Positions 61,061 through 64,000 of a stretch of DNA of 64,000 nt are shown here, in pieces. The notes under the pieces were generated by a model. That model was not told the origin of the DNA. It was given only the letters and a program-made list of their open reading frames with translations, and searched no databases. The stretch is from NCBI RefSeq assembly GCF_014138045.1, contig NZ_JACGXA010000001.1, forward strand, positions 62,001 through 126,000, given 5' to 3'. Position numbers and translations under genes: made by a program. Source of the stretch: Nocardioides ginsengisegetis (GTDB lineage Bacteria > Actinomycetota > Actinomycetes > Propionibacteriales > Nocardioidaceae). Within the stretch, counting starts at the first letter, position 1; each line of letters opens with the position of its first letter.

Positions 61061-61843
61061 CTAGTCGGCGGCAGCCCACATATCTAGCGGAAAGGCATCC
61101 AAGAGACTGTCCAAGTCGCACTGATGTGGCTCTGCGCCTCCCAGCTCGACGGCCTCGTCATTAGTGGAGGCGATAGGCGTGTCGATGGGTCGCCCTGAGC
61201 CGAGGTAGTAGTCGTGATACTTGAACAGCGGCTCAGTGGACGAAGTCACCAAGCGTGCCGGAACGCCGAATGCCTCCGCGACGACCACGCCGTGCAACGA
61301 GGATCCGACCACGAGTTTGCTTGCCGCGATCGCCGGTACGATCTTGCGGAAGTCGCCAATGGGTGAAAGGGCTCGGGGGTCCCTTCGAGCAGAGCTCCAG
61401 TCGTGCAGGTTGGGAACGATGGTCACGGGTCTCTCGCTGGATCCTGTGCCGAGTTCCGGCATCAGCCGAGCCAAGAGCAGCCCGGGGTCGCCGTAGATCT
61501 CGGGGACGCTCGCTCCTGCGGCTTCCAGGCGCGATCTGGTGAGCGGCCCTCTTACGGCGCGAACGTCAAGCCGTTCTCCGCCACCGACGGCAGATGTCTT
61601 TCCATTGATGCCGGAGCCCCATACGACATCCCCAGCCCTGGAGAGGTGCACGACGGACCCGACGGTCAGCAAGCGTCCGGTCCCCGGGCGAGCGATCCCA
61701 CGCGTCTCCAAAATTCGTTTGACGATGGCAGGCCCCAATAGGTCTCCGAAGTTGTTGACGGGCTTGCGTACGGGAAGCACGCGGCCGATCAGGCCTGGAG
61801 CTACGGGGCGCTTGGGATTCCAATAGACCACCTCAACTGCCAC
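61061..61843 (-). CDS. polysaccharide pyruvyl transferase family protein
   Basis: 260 aa. Conserved features: NNFGDLLGPAIVKRIL near the N-terminus, VVWGSGING near 73, DPGLLLARLMP, and SLHGVVVAEAFGVPARLV near 195. Adds a pyruvyl ketal to a surface polysaccharide sugar. GC is lower than the surrounding housekeeping genes, which fits horizontal transfer with the rest of the surface locus. Confidence 0.85.
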   Translation of the reverse strand: MAVEVVYWNPKRPVAPGLIGRVLPVRKPVNNFGDLLGPAIVKRILETRGIARPGTGRLLTVGSVVHLSRAGDVVWGSGINGKTSAVGGGERLDVRAVRGPLTRSRLEAAGASVPEIYGDPGLLLARLMPELGTGSSERPVTIVPNLHDWSSARRDPRALSPIGDFRKIVPAIAASKLVVGSSLHGVVVAEAFGVPARLVTSSTEPLFKYHDYYLGSGRPIDTPIASTNDEAVELGGAEPHQCDLDSLLDAFPLDMWAAAD

Positions 61844-61916
61844 GTTCTGATCCTAGGCGAGTGTGTCGGAATCGTGTGCAAGTTGGGTCTGCGGCACGAA
61901 GGGATGCCAGTTTTGG

Positions 61917-62640
61917 CTAGGCCGCCTGGGCGGCGGTTGGCGTCATAATCCACTCGGATTCGACCGAGCCAACCGTCCGAGGCCAGCTTGCCGCTCGCGG
62001 CGGTGACAGGTCTCCTCGATCCGCCCGATGATCGTGATTCGCAGTTCCTCCCGCGTGGCCCAGGAGCAGCGATCCTGGTCGTTCTTCTGCAGCAGTGAGA
62101 AGAACGACTCCATGCCTGATCTCGACGAGGAGCATTCGTCATGGGCCACCCGGGCACAAGGCTGGCGCTTCACCCCGGCGTAGTAGGTGCCCGGGGCGAT
62201 CTGGCAGCCGTGCTCAGACGGCACTCGGCAGATCGGCTCGACCCCGAACTCACGACCCTCGACCCCGGACACCAGGTCGTGGCGATGCTCGTCGATGTAC
62301 CTCACGAGCGTGGCGATGGGCCGTCGAGCCCCGCGATGCTCCTATGTCAAGCGGCCATCTGAAGGTGCTTGGAACGTCGGCCGTCTGCGCTGCTCGCAGG
62401 TCGGTGCGGAGTGCGGTGTCGCCACGGTCATCTCGGACTTCTCGTTGCTCATCAGACCCGGGATGAGCCCCTTGTCGATGCGATCCTTTCGGCGCAAAGT
62501 ATCGTCGACTGATGGCTGATCGCTGATCTCGAGGTCGTGCGCGACCTGCGCAATGCGACCTTCCCCCAGCAGGGCGGGGACTTTGCCACGAAAATCCGGC
62601 GGGTAACCCCGTCCTCCCAACTTGGCCCCCTGGTGTCAGG
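61917..62640 (-). pseudogene. decayed IS3-family element (orfA and orfB fragments)
   Basis: OrfA-like start GGRGYPPDFRGKV...AQVAHDLEISDQ...DRIDKGLIPGL. OrfB start MRYIDEHRHDL...CRVPSEHGCQIAPGTYYAG. OrfB end MESFFSLLQKNDQDRCSWAT...EWIMTPTAAQAA. The catalytic DDE core is deleted and frames shift. Length about 720 bp against about 1.2-1.3 kb for an intact copy. Confidence 0.85.
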
Positions 62641-62792
62641 CACCAGAATCCAGAACGCAGACGCCGAAATGCCCGCGACCGCACCACGTCGCGAGCCCTG
62701 AGCGGTCACCCCATACGGTCTGGCCTGGCGCCAAGCGGGCGGAGCGGTTCGGCCCGGCAGACGTAGTGCCCGAGCCAGTTACCGAGTCCTGG

Positions 62793-62820
62793 TTGTTGAG
62801 GGAGTACGGCGCCTTACAAT
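62793..62820 (+). promoter_or_regulatory. promoter of the methyltransferase gene
   Basis: TTGTTG (62793-62798), 16-nt spacer, TACAAT (62815-62820), one of the most consensus-like promoters in the window. Confidence 0.65.
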
Positions 62821-62856
62821 GTGGCCACGGTGACAGTCGGAGGGTGGGGAAGCGGC

Positions 62857-63417
62857 GTGAGGCCGATCAGATCGTATGTTCGTGGAGTTCGTGCACAGCT
62901 TCACAGGTCCGTGGGCGCGACCGATAAGCGGCGCTGGAGCTCCGACGCCGAGTTTCGAGCGGACTGGAGCGACCGGCATGTTCTCCTTGCTCGTTGGGTG
63001 CTGCCTGGTGACCATGTGGTTGATTTGGGCTCCGGGCCGCGAGCCTTCGAGCGGCAACTGCCCAAGGACTGCATGTACACGCCGGTCGACGTGGTGGAAC
63101 GTGGGCCGGGTTCGAAAGTGTGCGACTTCAATCGCGAACCGATGCCGGGCGTCCGCGGTGACTTTGTGCTCATGAGCGGGGTCCTCGAATACATCCACGA
63201 CCCCGCAGCATTCCTCGCGAGTGCGCGCAAACTGGGCGGTCGCGGAGCGCTGTCCTACGGCACACTGGAGGAAAGCCCCCGCTTAGCCGAGAGGCGGCGG
63301 AAGGGCTGGCTTAACGATCTCCGCGAGTCGGATCTCATCGAGCTTCTTCAGTCTGCTGGCTGGAGTATCGTCAGTAGGGACACGTGGAACTACCAGGTCT
63401 TGCTCAAACTGAGCTGA
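62857..63417 (+). CDS. class I SAM-dependent methyltransferase
   Basis: 186 aa from GTG 62857. Earlier GTGs (62821, 62830) lie at or before the expected transcription start. The SAM motif is HVVDLGSGPRAFERQL; a later conserved segment is GDFVLMSGVLEYIHDPAAFL, typical of sugar or polysaccharide methyltransferases. It belongs to the surface polysaccharide genes. Confidence 0.8.
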   Translation: MRPIRSYVRGVRAQLHRSVGATDKRRWSSDAEFRADWSDRHVLLARWVLPGDHVVDLGSGPRAFERQLPKDCMYTPVDVVERGPGSKVCDFNREPMPGVRGDFVLMSGVLEYIHDPAAFLASARKLGGRGALSYGTLEESPRLAERRRKGWLNDLRESDLIELLQSAGWSIVSRDTWNYQVLLKLS

Positions 63418-63481
63418 CCGCATCGATGAATTTGCGTGCCGAGGAAGCTCGCAGTGGCTTTGATCGACGGGGGCACGGAGT

Positions 63482-64000
63482 TTGAGGCCGGAGCCTCCAG
63501 GTGGCGCCGCGCGGGGTGCAGCCCAGACATTGTTCGGTGTTGCCGCCAAAATTACGATCCAAATCGCTAGCCTCGTAGTGCTGGCACGGCTCCTGCAAGC
63601 GTCGGACTACGGCCTGGTAGCCATGGTAACGGCAGTCATCGGTGTCGCTGACGTGCTTCGGGACTTCGGCCTGTCCTTGGTTGCGGTGCAGCGAAGCGAG
63701 CTCTCAGATGCCGCACGCGACAAGCTCTTCTGGATCAACTCATGCATCGGGCTTGTCGTTGCGGTCGTTGTCTGCTGCTCCGCGTGGCCCTTGGCCGAGC
63801 TCTACGGAGAACCTCGCTTGACCAGCATCACGCTGGTCCTTTCACTCACATTTCTCTTCAATGGCATGGGTGCGCAACATCGCGCGGACCTAAACCGACG
63901 TCTGCAATTCGGGAAGCTGGCACTAGGTGATGTCGTAGGATACGCCTGTGGGTTTGGCGTCGCCCTCGTGCTGGCCCTGCTAGGTTACGGCTATTGGGCG
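63482..64000 (+). CDS. oligosaccharide flippase (Wzx/MATE-like), truncated by window end
   Basis: At least 173 aa, open at the right edge. The start is probably TTG 63482 with GGGGGCACGGAG just upstream; an in-frame stop lies only a few codons earlier. Helical segments AAQTLFGVAAKITIQIASLV, DYGLVAMVTAVIGVADVLRD, LVVAVVVCCSAWPLAEL and ITLVLSLTFLFNGMGAQHRA match Wzx-type polysaccharide flippases. It moves lipid-linked repeat units across the membrane and completes the surface locus. Confidence 0.85.
   Translation, partial: MRPEPPGGAARGAAQTLFGVAAKITIQIASLVVLARLLQASDYGLVAMVTAVIGVADVLRDFGLSLVAVQRSELSDAARDKLFWINSCIGLVVAVVVCCSAWPLAELYGEPRLTSITLVLSLTFLFNGMGAQHRADLNRRLQFGKLALGDVVGYACGFGVALVLALLGYGYWA

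Overview
The window is high-GC DNA from an actinobacterium, most probably a Nocardioidaceae member (Nocardioides-like). The evidence is mycothiol synthase, GlnR, MutT1, an actinobacterial PHO box, many leaderless genes with a TAnnnT box 6-8 nt before the start, and dispersed GGTGGTCGAGC-type palindromes. The genus is inference. All calls were made by reading the sequence; no database search was run.

Region by region. 1-4.2 kb: a HATPase regulator, type II NADH dehydrogenase, an acetyltransferase and a membrane protein. 4.2-9.0 kb: tRNA-Lys followed by a small accessory island bounded by a 19-bp inverted repeat, holding a decayed hsdR end, a lipoprotein, an unknown protein and a secreted Ig/NPCBM-like protein. 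9.1-15.7 kb: an ECF sigma factor with a coupled membrane partner, a secreted 5'-nucleotidase, a Lys/His-rich repeat protein, a flavoprotein and a cold shock protein. 16.0-18.8 kb: a copper operon csoR-copZ-copA with its operator. 18.8-31.4 kb: a phosphate island (mutT1, pstSCAB behind PHO boxes, pit plus its DUF47 partner, ppk), interrupted by an IS30-family element that sits inside the loop of a terminator-like hairpin. An intact copy of that hairpin lies 1.1 kb further on.

31.4-43.6 kb: a second HATPase regulator fused to PAS, an esterase, and then the least familiar part of the window. This is a four-gene minus-strand cluster of three zinc-ribbon membrane proteins and a cutinase-VWA-PKD membrane protein, followed upstream by a long Ala-rich coiled-coil membrane protein and a divergent SGNH hydrolase. 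43.7-59.7 kb: a housekeeping block resembling the Mycobacterium tuberculosis Rv0811c-Rv0820 neighbourhood (nitrobindin, Fur, YgfZ, MshD, GlnR, thioredoxin, rhodanese, DUF1416), with insertions. The sulfur operon at 57.8-59.7 kb has a leaderless cysteine-containing leader peptide and a nested hairpin.

51.7-64 kb also carries cell-surface polysaccharide genes (acyltransferase, GDP-mannose dehydratase, pyruvyl transferase, methyltransferase, flippase cut by the window end). They are interspersed with broken genes and decayed IS110 and IS3 copies, which marks a fast-changing locus.
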